From assembly GCA_964615375.1 (NCBI GenBank), contig CAZTOW010000001.1, forward strand, positions 62,001-126,000: a DNA stretch of 64,000 bases. The letters are read 5' to 3'. The translations under genes and the position numbers were made by a program. A model generated the notes under the pieces. That model ran no database searches. It had not been told where the DNA came from and saw nothing but the letters and a program-made list of their open reading frames with translations. Positions 25,819-36,900 of this stretch are shown here, piece by piece (the stretch's first letter is position 1; each line of letters opens with the position of its first letter). This DNA comes from CAZKWG01 sp964615375 (GTDB taxonomy: Bacteria; Myxococcota_A; UBA796; CAZKWG01).

Positions 25819-25951
25819 CGAGCACCTCGGCAGGGGAGCTGGGCGGACGGGCGGCCGTCCGACCGGGTGTGGGTCGGGCGTCGCGACGGCCGGGACCGTC
25901 GCGTTCGCTGCTGGCACACCTACTGACACGCCCCTGCCGGGGCGGTTCCAA

Positions 25952-26722
25952 CTATCGCTGCGCGAGCTGAATCAGCGACACCGCCGCGCCGGTCGGGTCG
26001 ATGACGATGACGATCCGACCATAGGGGGTGTCGAAATTGGGGCAGGGGGAGGTGCCTCCCGCGGCCTGCGCGCGCTCCCGGGCCTCGTCGGCGTTGTCCA
26101 CGGCGAAGTAGGCCATCCAGTGCGGAGGGAGATCGCCCCACTCCTCGTTCATCTGAAGCACGCCGCAGCAGCGGATCCCGTCCCGGCACAGGGCGTAGTA
26201 GGTGGTCTTCGGGTTCTCCAGGCGCTGGATCTCGAGGCCCATCAGCGCGCTGTAGAAGGCGCTGGCCGCGTCGGCGTCGCGGGTGTTGACCTCGCACCAG
26301 GCCGGGGTGCCGTGCTCGTGGATGCGGCCGGCGCCCTTGTGCAGGCGCGCCTGCCAGAGCCCGAAGACCGCGCCGGTGGGGTCGCTGAGGATGGCCATGC
26401 GGCCCACGTCCATGACGTCCATCGGCGGCATCACGACGGCGCCGCCCAGCGCGCGGGCGTGGGCCGCGGAGGCGTCCACGTCCACCGTGTCGAAGTACAC
26501 GCTCCAGGCGCTCGGCCAGGGAGCGTCCGCCGGCTTCTGGCCGATGCCCGCCACCGGCTGCCCGTCCTTCATCGCCATCGCGTAGAAGCCGGTCTCCGGG
26601 CCGCCGACCTCGTAGGTCCAGCCCAGCACGGCGCCGTAGAAGTCGCGCGCGGCGGCGGCGTCTGAGGTCATCAGGTCGAACCAGCTGGGGGTCCCTGGGG
26701 CGTGTCCGTTCACGACGCTCAT
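25952..26722 (-). CDS. Tandem VOC (glyoxalase-like) protein
   Basis: 256 residues from ATG 26722, with AAGGAGCAGATC before it. Two VOC modules: PSWFDLMTSDAAAARDFYGA...GRMAILSDPTGAVFGLWQA, and CEVNTRDADAASAFYSAL...GRIVIVIDPTGAAVSLIQ. It is about the size of, and clearly similar to, the VOC protein at 17581-18345. The second module has neighbouring cysteines (GIRCCGVLQ). The substrate is unknown; such tandem VOC proteins are frequent in actinobacteria and myxobacteria. Confidence 0.9.
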   Translation of the reverse strand: MSVVNGHAPGTPSWFDLMTSDAAAARDFYGAVLGWTYEVGGPETGFYAMAMKDGQPVAGIGQKPADAPWPSAWSVYFDTVDVDASAAHARALGGAVVMPPMDVMDVGRMAILSDPTGAVFGLWQARLHKGAGRIHEHGTPAWCEVNTRDADAASAFYSALMGLEIQRLENPKTTYYALCRDGIRCCGVLQMNEEWGDLPPHWMAYFAVDNADEARERAQAAGGTSPCPNFDTPYGRIVIVIDPTGAAVSLIQLAQR

Positions 26723-26895
26723 GATCTGCTCCTTCACTGGGGGAGCGGGGGAACTATCGCCGCTCGGGTCCGGGCGGGCGAGGACCGCGACATCCATGTC
26801 GCACCACTCGAAAAAGGCGGCGCGGGGATTACCTTTCAAAGCGCGCTGTGCGCGTGGCACGGGAGATGCATCCTGTCCAGGGAGGAGGAACGAAC

Positions 26896-27651
26896 ATGCG
26901 CGCCCTGATCCCGCTCACCCTGATCCCGCTCACCCTGCTGCTGTCCGCCTGCGATCCCGCCACGTCCACCGGCGTCTGCGAGGCCGACGATCCCGTCGTC
27001 CCGGTCGCGAGCTGCCTCGTCCCGTTGGATGATCCCGCGCTCCTGGAGAGCTGGCGCGCCGTCGGAGAGGCCGAGGTGGAGATCCCCTCCGCCGTGATCG
27101 ACGCGCTGGGCGAGGGTTCACCCGACGGTGACAGCGCCTCCTTCGAGGGCTGGTCGGACTGCGGGCTCGACGGCGACGCGGTCTGGTGGGCGCGGGTCGT
27201 GGACCCGGAGGGCGGGCGCTGGCTGGTCGGCGCGAGCGCGGGCGGCGCCACCCCTGGCTGGGAGGACGGTCAGCAGATCGCGCTCCGCTGGTCCTGGGAG
27301 GAGGACTCGCCCTATGCGGGCCACTACGGGCTCAACGAGCTCAGCGTCGAGGACTACGAGGGCGCGCTCATCGCCTGGGTGGCCCACGGCTGGAGCCTGG
27401 CGGGCCTGGACGTGCCGGACGGCCTCTCCCTCGCCCGCGGAGAGGAGATCTCCCGCGAGGAGGGCGAGTGCTACACGGAGGTCCGCTACGCGCTGGACGT
27501 CTCCCGCGAGGGTGACGAGGCCACGCTCTGCTTCGGCGAGAGCGCGTCGCTCACGGGCTACACGGTGGTCTACGGCGGGGCGACCGAGGCGGAGGATCTC
27601 CAGTGCTCGGAGACCAGCGGGGACGTCATCCACGTCGCGGTCCTGCGCTGA
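26896..27651 (+). CDS. Lipoprotein of unknown function
   Basis: 251 residues from ATG 26896, with GGAGGAGG before it. Lipobox LLLSAC follows a signal peptide that contains a perfect 15-base tandem duplication (26905-26934), read as LIPLTLIPLTLL. The mature protein is acidic, with conserved-looking cysteines (VCEADD, ASCLVP, DCGLDG, GECYTE, TLCFGE, LQCSE). No family recognised. A second lipoprotein follows 18 bases downstream, suggesting co-transcription. Confidence 0.75.
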   Translation: MRALIPLTLIPLTLLLSACDPATSTGVCEADDPVVPVASCLVPLDDPALLESWRAVGEAEVEIPSAVIDALGEGSPDGDSASFEGWSDCGLDGDAVWWARVVDPEGGRWLVGASAGGATPGWEDGQQIALRWSWEEDSPYAGHYGLNELSVEDYEGALIAWVAHGWSLAGLDVPDGLSLARGEEISREEGECYTEVRYALDVSREGDEATLCFGESASLTGYTVVYGGATEAEDLQCSETSGDVIHVAVLR

Positions 27652-27669
27652 GCACATTAAAGCAGGAGG

Positions 27670-29025
27670 ATGAAGCTCCTTCTCCTCCTGGCCTGCCACC
27701 GCGACCCCGCCCCGGAGCCTGTGGACACCGCCCCGGACACGGTGCCCTGGTCGTCCGCGCTCCCCCGACTGGCCGACGACATCGGGGCGATCCGCGGCTA
27801 CACGCCGGCCCGCGCCATCGTCCACCTGCACTCGCCCTGGTCCCACGACGCCTGCGACGGGGGCGAGGGCGCGGAGAACCCGGCCTGCCTCGCTGATCTC
27901 CGGGAAGGGCTCTGCCAGACCGCGGTGGACGTGGCCTTCCTCACCGATCACCCGGCCTACGCCGCCTGGCACCCCTACGAGGAGCTCTTCCAGGCCCAGG
28001 ACGGCGACGAGCCCGTGCTGGACGAGGCGGGCGAGATGTTCGCGCTCTCCACGCCCTGCGCCGACGGCTCCACCGTGCTCTGGCAGCCGGGCATCGAGGA
28101 CGAGCTCATGCCCGTGGGGCTCGCCCGGCACGTCAGCGAGGACGCGGACGAGGCCGACGCCCTCTACAACGGCAGCGACGCCACCTCGCTGCTGGCCGAG
28201 CAGGACGCGGGGGCGATGGTGCTCACCGCCCACACCGAGCAGCGCACGCAGGCGGAGCTGGAGCTGCTGCAGGACGCGGGCCTCCAGGGCACGGAGCTCT
28301 TCAACCTGCATGCGGCCTTCGACCCGGACATCCGGGAGGAGGCCCTGGGGCTGGACGGCATGGGCTGGCTCACCAGCATGGCGCCGTTCACCTCCGACGA
28401 CGACCACGCGGAGCCCGATCTGCTGGTGCTGGCCGTGATCACCCGGCAGAGCCCCAGCCTGGAGCGCTGGGACGCCCTGCTCCAGCGCGGGCCCATGGTC
28501 GGCACCGCGGGCACGGACGCGCACCAGAACGTGCTCCCCCTGGCCCTGCGCGACGGGGAGCGCGGCGACTCCTACCGCCGCATGCTGCGCTGGTTCTCCA
28601 ACGTGCTGCTGGTGGAGGGCGCGGACCCCGCCGCCTACGAGGAGGCCCTGCGCGCCGGGCGCAGCTACGTCGCCTTCGACGTGCTGGGCACGCCCGCGGG
28701 CTTCGATCTGACCCTGGAGAGCGGCGGCCAGACATACGAGATGGGCTCGGACGCGCCGGAGGGCACGCTGGTCGTGGGCTGCGCGGAGCTCTCGCCTGGG
28801 AGCCCGCGCGGCCTGGACGCGCCGGAGATCCGCACCACCGTCTACAAGGACGGCCAGCCCTGGGCCCAGGGCTGCGGCGAGCACGAGACCGATGGCCCCG
28901 GGGTCTATCGGGTGGAGGTGGAGATCCTCCCCTGGCATCTGGCCGATTTCCTGGGGAACGAGCCCGATGGCTGGCTGGTCTCGTACCCCTGGATCTACGG
29001 CAACGCGATCAGGGTGGGGATGTAG
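27670..29025 (+). CDS. PHP-domain metal-dependent phosphoesterase-like lipoprotein
   Basis: 451 residues. Signal MKLLLLLAC places a lipidated cysteine at residue 9. PHP metal ligands are visible: VHLHSPWSHD, AFLTDHPAY, VLTAHTEQ and GTAGTDAHQN, the four typical PHP blocks. PHP enzymes hydrolyse phosphoesters or nucleic acid ends using a metal cluster. An envelope-anchored form would act on an extracellular or periplasmic substrate. A C-terminal domain (about 315-451) after the PHP fold has a beta-rich pattern. AGGAGG directly abuts ATG, a very short spacing. Confidence 0.82.
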   Translation: MKLLLLLACHRDPAPEPVDTAPDTVPWSSALPRLADDIGAIRGYTPARAIVHLHSPWSHDACDGGEGAENPACLADLREGLCQTAVDVAFLTDHPAYAAWHPYEELFQAQDGDEPVLDEAGEMFALSTPCADGSTVLWQPGIEDELMPVGLARHVSEDADEADALYNGSDATSLLAEQDAGAMVLTAHTEQRTQAELELLQDAGLQGTELFNLHAAFDPDIREEALGLDGMGWLTSMAPFTSDDDHAEPDLLVLAVITRQSPSLERWDALLQRGPMVGTAGTDAHQNVLPLALRDGERGDSYRRMLRWFSNVLLVEGADPAAYEEALRAGRSYVAFDVLGTPAGFDLTLESGGQTYEMGSDAPEGTLVVGCAELSPGSPRGLDAPEIRTTVYKDGQPWAQGCGEHETDGPGVYRVEVEILPWHLADFLGNEPDGWLVSYPWIYGNAIRVGM

Positions 29026-29028
29026 GCG

Positions 29029-30060
<1,032 letters not shown>

Positions 30061-30148
30061 CGAAGACCTCCTGGTTTACGGTCCCCTCTGAAGTCACACG
30101 GCCAGCGACCCTGTCAAGGCCGCCGGCCGCGCCGCGATCCGGCCGCGA

Positions 30149-30640
30149 TCAGAACGGATAGACCCGAATCTGACCGCCGAAATTCCAGAAGTCCCCGCCC
30201 ACGCCGGGCACCACGAAGATGCCCGGCTTGTACTCCAGCACGAGATCGATGGGCACCGGGTTGAAGTTGAACTCCAGGCCCAGCGTCCCGTGGACGCCGA
30301 GCGCGATCCAGTCATCCCCCAGGCCCACCGTGGGCCCCAGCCCGGCGTTCCAGCCCAGCTCGAAGGCCTCGTTGTCCGTCAGCGCGGGCATCTCCCAGAG
30401 GTAGTCCCCGGAGAAGCCGAGGCCGCCGCCTTCGTCGTGCCCGTAGCCGTAGCCGTAGCTCCCGAACACGCCCTGGACCGCGGCGCTCTGGCCCATGAAG
30501 TACTTCAGGGAGAGCCCGCTGTGCCAGTAGCTGCTCCCTACCCCGATCCCGAAATTTCCTCCCGAGCGGACGGGAGAGCCGGCCTGCGCCGCGCCGGGCA
30601 GCGCGAGCGCGAGGAAGAGGGCGAAGAGCCGTAGAAGCAT
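30149..30640 (-). CDS. Small outer-membrane beta-barrel-like protein
   Basis: 163 residues from ATG 30640 (AAGGAGACAGAC before it). A signal peptide (LLRLFALFLALALPGAAQA) precedes Gly/aromatic-rich alternating strands (GNFGIGVGSSYWHSGLSLKYF, FGSYGYGYGH, ALGVHGTLGLEFNFN). The last residue is Phe after IRVYP, the C-terminal signature of outer membrane barrels. Short barrels of this length often have eight strands. Substrate or role unknown. Confidence 0.78.
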   Translation of the reverse strand: MLLRLFALFLALALPGAAQAGSPVRSGGNFGIGVGSSYWHSGLSLKYFMGQSAAVQGVFGSYGYGYGHDEGGGLGFSGDYLWEMPALTDNEAFELGWNAGLGPTVGLGDDWIALGVHGTLGLEFNFNPVPIDLVLEYKPGIFVVPGVGGDFWNFGGQIRVYPF

Positions 30641-30816
30641 GTCTGTCTCCTTTCTCTCCATCCATACGAGCCAGCGCCGCCTGCGGCTACTTTCACGAGA
30701 GCCCGCCTGCGCCCGAACGCTCGTGGATGGAGGGCGACATTGCGCGTACTCTGAGGCAGGTTATTCGCGGCCCGCGTCGTCGGGGTCGGCGAGCGCGGCG
30801 ACAGGCAGGAGGTGCG

Positions 30817-31680
30817 ATGAGCCCGGTGTACCTGCTTCTTCTGAGCCTCCTGGGCTGCGCGCCTTCGCCCGCGACCGCGCCCGAGGCTGGGGAGGACACG
30901 GCCGCGATGCACCTGCACGTCGATGTCCCCGAGCCGCTCTGGGGCGTGGACGACGTGGGCGCCGCCCTCTACCGGATCATGGGCCTGGGCGCGCCCAACC
31001 CCTTCGACATCACCCAGACCTTCCTCGCGCTCATGTCCGAGGGCGATCTGTCCTGTCCAGGCCACGACGAGTGGATGGAGACGCCGCCCGACGGCTGCGA
31101 GACCAACGGCGGCTACCGCTACCAGGGGGTGGCCTCCTATGAGGCGGGCGGCGTCCTGGAGCTGGCGGACGGCACCACGGTGGACGCCAACTACGGACAC
31201 TCGGGGGACTACGAGATCTTCCGCCCGGACGGCTCGCGCTTCGCGGGCGGGGGCGGGCTGGCCTACGACACGAAGGACGAGGAGGGCTCGCGGACCAACA
31301 TCGTCGAGGTGCACGGCACCTTCCTCGACGAGGCGCACGAGGGCTGGCTGGGGCTCGGCTTCAGCGGGGTCTTCGTGGCCTTTGCCCGCAGCGACTCGGA
31401 CGGAGGCTGGGCCTACGAGGTGACCGGCGGCATGGCCCTGGGCGCCGACGTCTTCTCCTTCGACGAGGTCCGCTGGGACAGCGCGGACGCCTGCGCGGGC
31501 AAGGCGCAGGGCACCATCAGCCTGCGCGACCCCCGCGGCTACTGGACCGAGTGGCGCCTGGGCGACGACTGTGACCTGTGCGGCGAGGTGGTCTTCTACG
31601 AGGACCAGGAGCTCGGGGAGCTGTGCCTGGACACGCAGCCCTGGGGGCAGAGCTTCTACTTCCTCAACGTGCCGCGCTGA
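30817..31680 (+). CDS. Lipoprotein of unknown function
   Basis: 287 residues from ATG 30817, with AGGAGG 4 bases upstream. The lipobox is LLGC in LLLLSLLGCAPSPAT, and the mature N-terminus is rich in Ala/Pro/Glu. The rest has beta-rich segments (YEAGGVLELADGTTVDANYG, WAYEVTGGMALGADVFSF) and paired cysteines (SCPGHD, GCETNG, ACAGKA, DCDLCGE, LCLDT). No family recognised. It ends 27 bases from the convergent pbpC gene. Confidence 0.72.
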   Translation: MSPVYLLLLSLLGCAPSPATAPEAGEDTAAMHLHVDVPEPLWGVDDVGAALYRIMGLGAPNPFDITQTFLALMSEGDLSCPGHDEWMETPPDGCETNGGYRYQGVASYEAGGVLELADGTTVDANYGHSGDYEIFRPDGSRFAGGGGLAYDTKDEEGSRTNIVEVHGTFLDEAHEGWLGLGFSGVFVAFARSDSDGGWAYEVTGGMALGADVFSFDEVRWDSADACAGKAQGTISLRDPRGYWTEWRLGDDCDLCGEVVFYEDQELGELCLDTQPWGQSFYFLNVPR

Positions 31681-31707
31681 GGTCCGGGGCAGCGGCGCCC
31701 GCCGGCC

Positions 31708-33912
31708 TCAGGGTCCGATGACCTCCACCGGCTCGGAGCGCACGCTCGTGTCCGGGACGCGCGCCTCGATGCGGTGCGTGCCCGGCCGCACGGGCCAGCG
31801 CGCGGTGAAAGGGGGATCGACCAGGGCCAGCGGCACGCCGTCCACGGTCCACAGCACCTGCGCCACATCCCCCTGCACCTCCACCTCCAGGGCGAGCGTG
31901 GCCTGATCGGGCGGGACCTCGGGGTCGGGCAGCACGCGCATGCCGTCCGGGGGCGAGACCACCCGGAGGGCGAGGGTGCGATCCTCGAGCGCGGGCGTCG
32001 GGGAGCTCCCGTGCAGCGGGCAGGGGAGCTGCGGCTCGTCCCCGGGCGGGAAGCTCTCGGCGAAGGAGAGAGCGCAGCCCGCCCCCGCCACGCCGCCGCT
32101 GCGCGCGCAGACCGGGACCGTGCCCCAGCCCTCCGGCGGCGGGAAGCTGAGGTCCGCGCTGCCGTCCGCCCGGTCGGCGTGGACGGCCATCAGCACCTCG
32201 TGGGCCAGCTCCGCCGCCGCGGCGAAGCCGGAGAGTCGCACCATCGGCGTGTTCCCCGGGTGCCCCACCCACACCCCCACCAGCACCTCGTCCGACCAGG
32301 CCAGCGTCCAGGCGTCGCGGAAGTCCGGGCTGGTCCCCGTCTTCAGCGCCGCGGGGAAGGGGAGCTCCGAGGCCCCGAGCCGGGGGAAGGTCGGCAGGCG
32401 CGCCATCGGGTCGGCGAGCCAGCGCGCCAGCACCCGCGCCGTCTCCGGGCGGAAGCGCTGAGGACCCGGCGCCCCGGCGAGCTCGTCGAGCCAGGACAGC
32501 GTCCTCGGGCGGCCATCGGTGGCCAGCGCCGTGTACGCCGCGACCAGCTTCTCCAGCGTGGTCGGGGCCGCCCCCAGCGCGAGCCCGTCGCCGAACTCGT
32601 CGGGCTCATCGGAGGGGTCCACCAGGGAGAGGCCCCGCAGGAGATCCCAGCTTCGCCCGGCCCCCAGCCGCCGCATCACCTCCACCGCCGGCACGTTGCG
32701 CGAGCAGCCCAGCGCCTGGCGCGGCAGCAGCGGCCCCAGGGCGTCGCTGTCGGCGTTCTCCACGCCCCCGTCCGAGCGCCGCCGGTCCTGGAGCACCGTG
32801 TCCGGCCGCAGGGCGCCCGCGTCCAGGGCGGCGGCGTAGAGCAGCGGCTTGAGCGTGCTGCCGGCGTTGCGCGGCACCTGCGCGTAGTCGATGGCGCCGG
32901 CCGCGTCCTGCCCGAAATAGTCGGTCGATCCGACGTGGACCAGCACCTCGCCGTCCTCGGGCCGCACGACCAGGACGGCGGCGTTGCCCGCCCCGCGCGC
33001 CCGCCAGCGCTCCACCGCCACGTTGACCGCCGCTCCCACGCGGGCTTGCAGCCCGAGGTCCAGGGTGGCGGTGACCACGGGCGCGTCCCCCAGCCCGGCC
33101 CAGACCTCGGGCTCGGAGAGCTGGCGGCGGAGGCGGAGGACGGCGTGCAGGGCCTCCTCCGGGCGGCTCCCTCGTGGGGGCATCCGCAGGCGGGTGAGCT
33201 GCTCGTGGGCGAAGTCCAGCTCGCTCGCGTCCAGGAGCCCGTAGGCCCACAGCGCGTCCAGGATGCGGCCGGCGCGCTCCACCGCCCGCGCCCGGCCCTC
33301 CGGCCGGAAGGGGTTGGTGCGCGAGGGCGCCTGGGGCAGCGCGCAGAGGAAGGCCGTCTCCGCCCAGGAGAGGTCGTCCACCGGCTTGTCCAGGTAGCGG
33401 CGCGCGGCGTAGGCGATCCCGTGGATGTTGTTCCCGTAAGGCGCGAACCTCAGGTACTGCGCCAGCACCGCCTCGCGCCCGTTCCGCGCCGTGAGCGCCA
33501 GGGCCGTCCCCGCCTCCAGCAGCTTGCGGGGGAAGGTGCGCGGCCCCGGGTCCTGCATGCGGGCCAGCTGCATGGCGACCGTGGACGCACCGGAGACAAT
33601 CCGTCCTGCCTTCAGATTTTGTTGCGTCGCACGCAATAATGCCGCCGGATCCACCCCCGGGTGCTGGGCGAAGCGGCGATCCTCGAGCGCCAGCGTGGCG
33701 GCGGCGACGCGCGTGGGCACCGTCTTCAGCCGCCAGTAGCCCACGCCGTCCGCGCTCGGATCGGCCAGCTCGTCCAGGAAGCGCCCGCGGCTGTCCCGGA
33801 TCAGCACGGTCGGCAGCGGATCGCGCAGGCCGGACCGCCAGAGCGAGCCCAGGGTCAGCGCCAGCGCGAGCGCCAGCGCGACGAGGGCCAGGCTTCGGCG
33901 GAGGCGGCTCAC
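31708..33912 (-). CDS. pbpC: Penicillin-binding protein 1C (bifunctional transglycosylase/transpeptidase)
   Basis: 734 residues from GTG 33912. N-terminal membrane helix (LALVALALALALTLG). Transglycosylase (GT51) motifs: EDRRFAQHPGVDP, GASTVAMQLARM, RKLLEAGTALAL. Transpeptidase motifs: active-site Ser in GSTLKPLLYAA, SRNVPA, and LKTGTSPDF. A C-terminal BiPBP_C-type domain follows (about 640-734, ALRVVSPPDGMRVLPD). It polymerises and cross-links peptidoglycan. Its start overlaps the macroglobulin stop in GTGA; the same pairing occurs in E. coli (yfhM-pbpC), where it is thought to link envelope defence with repair. Confidence 0.95.
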   Translation of the reverse strand: MSRLRRSLALVALALALALTLGSLWRSGLRDPLPTVLIRDSRGRFLDELADPSADGVGYWRLKTVPTRVAAATLALEDRRFAQHPGVDPAALLRATQQNLKAGRIVSGASTVAMQLARMQDPGPRTFPRKLLEAGTALALTARNGREAVLAQYLRFAPYGNNIHGIAYAARRYLDKPVDDLSWAETAFLCALPQAPSRTNPFRPEGRARAVERAGRILDALWAYGLLDASELDFAHEQLTRLRMPPRGSRPEEALHAVLRLRRQLSEPEVWAGLGDAPVVTATLDLGLQARVGAAVNVAVERWRARGAGNAAVLVVRPEDGEVLVHVGSTDYFGQDAAGAIDYAQVPRNAGSTLKPLLYAAALDAGALRPDTVLQDRRRSDGGVENADSDALGPLLPRQALGCSRNVPAVEVMRRLGAGRSWDLLRGLSLVDPSDEPDEFGDGLALGAAPTTLEKLVAAYTALATDGRPRTLSWLDELAGAPGPQRFRPETARVLARWLADPMARLPTFPRLGASELPFPAALKTGTSPDFRDAWTLAWSDEVLVGVWVGHPGNTPMVRLSGFAAAAELAHEVLMAVHADRADGSADLSFPPPEGWGTVPVCARSGGVAGAGCALSFAESFPPGDEPQLPCPLHGSSPTPALEDRTLALRVVSPPDGMRVLPDPEVPPDQATLALEVEVQGDVAQVLWTVDGVPLALVDPPFTARWPVRPGTHRIEARVPDTSVRSEPVEVIGP

Positions 33913-36900
33913 GACCCGGAGATCTCCACGCGGGCGCCGTTCGAGCTCCCCCGCACCGCCCGGTCCTCCAGCAGCTCGACGCGGGCCGGGGGCTGCACGA
34001 AGCTGCCGGCGAAGGTGGCGCGGGCGCGGAACGCCAGGGTGAGCGTGCCGGCGGGCAGGGTCTCGAAGTAGTAGACCACCTCGTCGTCCCGCCAGTCCTC
34101 CCAGGTGGGGCGCACGCTGGGAGTGGCCCGCGGGCGGGCCTCGGGGGGCGAGGTGGACAGGCGCGGGTTCATCAGCTCCAGCCCGGCCGCCAGGGGCACG
34201 ACCACGGCGACGTAGCCGCGCTCCTTCGGGCTCACGATGGAGACGTGATCCTCGACGATGTCGCCCACCTTGAGCGGCAGCGCCCGGCCCGGCGCGTCCA
34301 GGGCCTCGCGCTCGCCCGGCTCGCCCTTCGACCCGACGCGCTCCAGCGTGCGCTCGACCACGAAGCCCGCCGCCTCGGCCTTCGCGTTCGCCCCGTCCTC
34401 CGCCGGGAGCCAGCGGGTCTCCACCCACACCTGGAGCGCGGGCGCGTCGGTGCTGTGGAGCTTCAGCTCGCCCGCCCCGGCGCTCAGCGCGCTCACGATG
34501 GAGCGCTCCTCGGCGATCAGCCTGGACTCCCGGCCGCCCTCGCTGTAGGTGAGGGTCCAGGGCCGGACCGGGGGCGCCTCCAGGCGCTCCACCAGGGCCA
34601 TGATCGCCTCGGCGTCGGCGGTGGGGCTGCCCCAGCCGTCGGCCCCGCCCACGCGCAGCAGGGCCTCGCGGGCGACGGCCAGCTTCGGGTCCTCGGGCGC
34701 CGCCTCCTGCAGGGCGCGGACCAGGGTGGCCAGGGTGCGGGCCTCCGAGCCCAGGATCCGGCTGTCGCGGGGGCGCTGGCCCTGGAGGTGATCGTAGACC
34801 TCGCGGCCCGCCTCCAGGCGCGTGACGATGGCGCTCTGCAGCATCGGGAGCAGGCTCAGCGCGCGCGTCCGGTCGGCGGGGGCGCCGGCCAGCCCGGCGC
34901 GGAGGATCGCGGCGACCCCGTCCAGGTTCGAGATCTGGGCGGTGCGCATCAGCTCGGCGAAGTAGCCCCCGTCCAGGCGCCCCCCGCGGGCCAGGGCGAG
35001 GAGGGCCAGCGAGCGCTCCACCTGCTCCTCACCGGAGAGGCAGACGCCCACGTCCGAGCGGAGCGAGCGCTGCAGGCTCTCCGAGAGGCGCAGCAGCAGC
35101 GTGGGCGGCACCTGCATCCCGGCGGCGCGGGCCTCCACCAGGAGTTGATAGGCGTCGGCGGTGAGCCAGACGCGGCCGTCGGCGCCGGGGAAGGCGGCGA
35201 CCAGCCCGCGCCCGTCCACGCGCTGGGCGAGCAGCTCGGTGGCCTCGTGGACGGCCTCGGCGGCGCGGGAGGCGGTGGCCCCCGGGGAGAGCACGTCGCG
35301 GAGCGCGTCGAGGGCCAGCCACCCGCGGGCGCGGGCGAGCAGGGCCGGCGTGTCCCCGTAGGGCCAGCGCACCAGGCTGGCGGCGGCGCCCGCGGCCTGG
35401 CTCACGCCCGGGACGTCGGAGGCGACGAGGGCGCGGCGCAGGCTGCCGGGGCGGGCGGCGGGGGCGGCGGGGACCACGGTCGGCGCGCCCGAGACCAGGG
35501 CCAGGGTCTGCCGGGAGAGCTGGGCCACCCGGTCGTCGCGGATGGGGAGCGTGGTCTCCACCGCGTCCCCCGCCCCGTCGGCGGCGCGCTGCACGCCCAG
35601 GCGCACGGTGGCCTGCGCGCCGACCAGCCGGCCCTCGGCGTCATAGGTGGGCGTGGGCACCACGATCTCGAAGCGGGCCAGCGCCGGACGCTCCAGGTCC
35701 AAGGCCAGCTTCGCGGTCTTCGCCCCGCGGACCTCCAGCCCCTCGGCGCGGATCTCGGCGGAGCCCTCGCCCGCGGCGCCCTCCACCACGCGGCCCACGG
35801 CGGAGGCGACGAAGCGGTCCCCGGGGCGGGCGAAGCGGGGCAGCGAGGGCTGCACCACCACCGGCTGGCGCACGGCGATCTCGCTGCTGCCCGCGCCGAA
35901 GCGGTCCGGGCCGGCGATGGCCTTGGCGCGGATCTTGAAGACCGTCAGGTTGTCCGGCAGCTTGACCTTCACCGTCGCGCTGCCCGAGCTCCCCACCTTC
36001 AAGTGGGGCTCGTAGTAGGGCACGGGCTTCATGTCCTTGCGCAGGGCCATGCGCTCCAGCAGGCCGCCCTCCTCGCCCCCGTCGCCGCCGGGGGCGCTGG
36101 GGAAGGGGATGCGCCCGTAGGCGAGGTTCCGCGTGTCCCGGAAGAGCAGGCGCGAGCTCATGGCGTGCAGGAAGCTGGGGAGCGGGTCCAGCCGGGCCTC
36201 CCGACCCAGGGCCAGCACGGCGCCGTCCACCAGCCAGAGCGCGACCTCGCCCGAGGTGGGCCGCCCGTCCGGCGTGCTGAGCTTCACCGTGATCGGCACG
36301 GTCTCGCCAGGGAGCGCGCGGGCCGGGTTGCTGAGGGTGACCGCGAGCTTGCGCTCCACGGGCTCGATCTCCAGCCAGGTCATCGCGGCCACGGTGGAGG
36401 GCTTGCCCAGATCCAGGCCGCCGCCTCCAGAGGTGTTGGGGTTGGGCTCGCTGCCCTCGGTCCGGCCGCGCATCAGCACGACGTGGACGGGGATCTTCGG
36501 CGCCCAGCCCTCGTCGATGGGGACGCGCAGGGTGGCGGCGCCGCCGCGCACGTCGATCCACTGGTACTTGTTGCCCTGGGGGGACTCGGTGACCGCCAGC
36601 GCCCGCCCGGTGGAGAACGGGCTCTGGAGGACGATCTTCGCCACGTCCCCCGGCTTGTAGCTCGCCTGGCTGGGGGTGAGCGTGAACACGCCGGCCTGCG
36701 GCTTGCCCCAGGCCTGATCGTCGGGCCCGGCCACGTAGAGGTCCACGCTGAGGCGCTGGGCGCGGCGCAGGCTGTCGCGGGCGCTGAGCTCGACGACGTA
36801 GACGCCGGCCCGGTCCACGGGGAAGCTGCGGGCGCTGGCCGTCGCGGCGGTCTGGAAGCTCTGGGTGCCCAGCGGCACGTCCACCGTGTCCGTCCGATAG

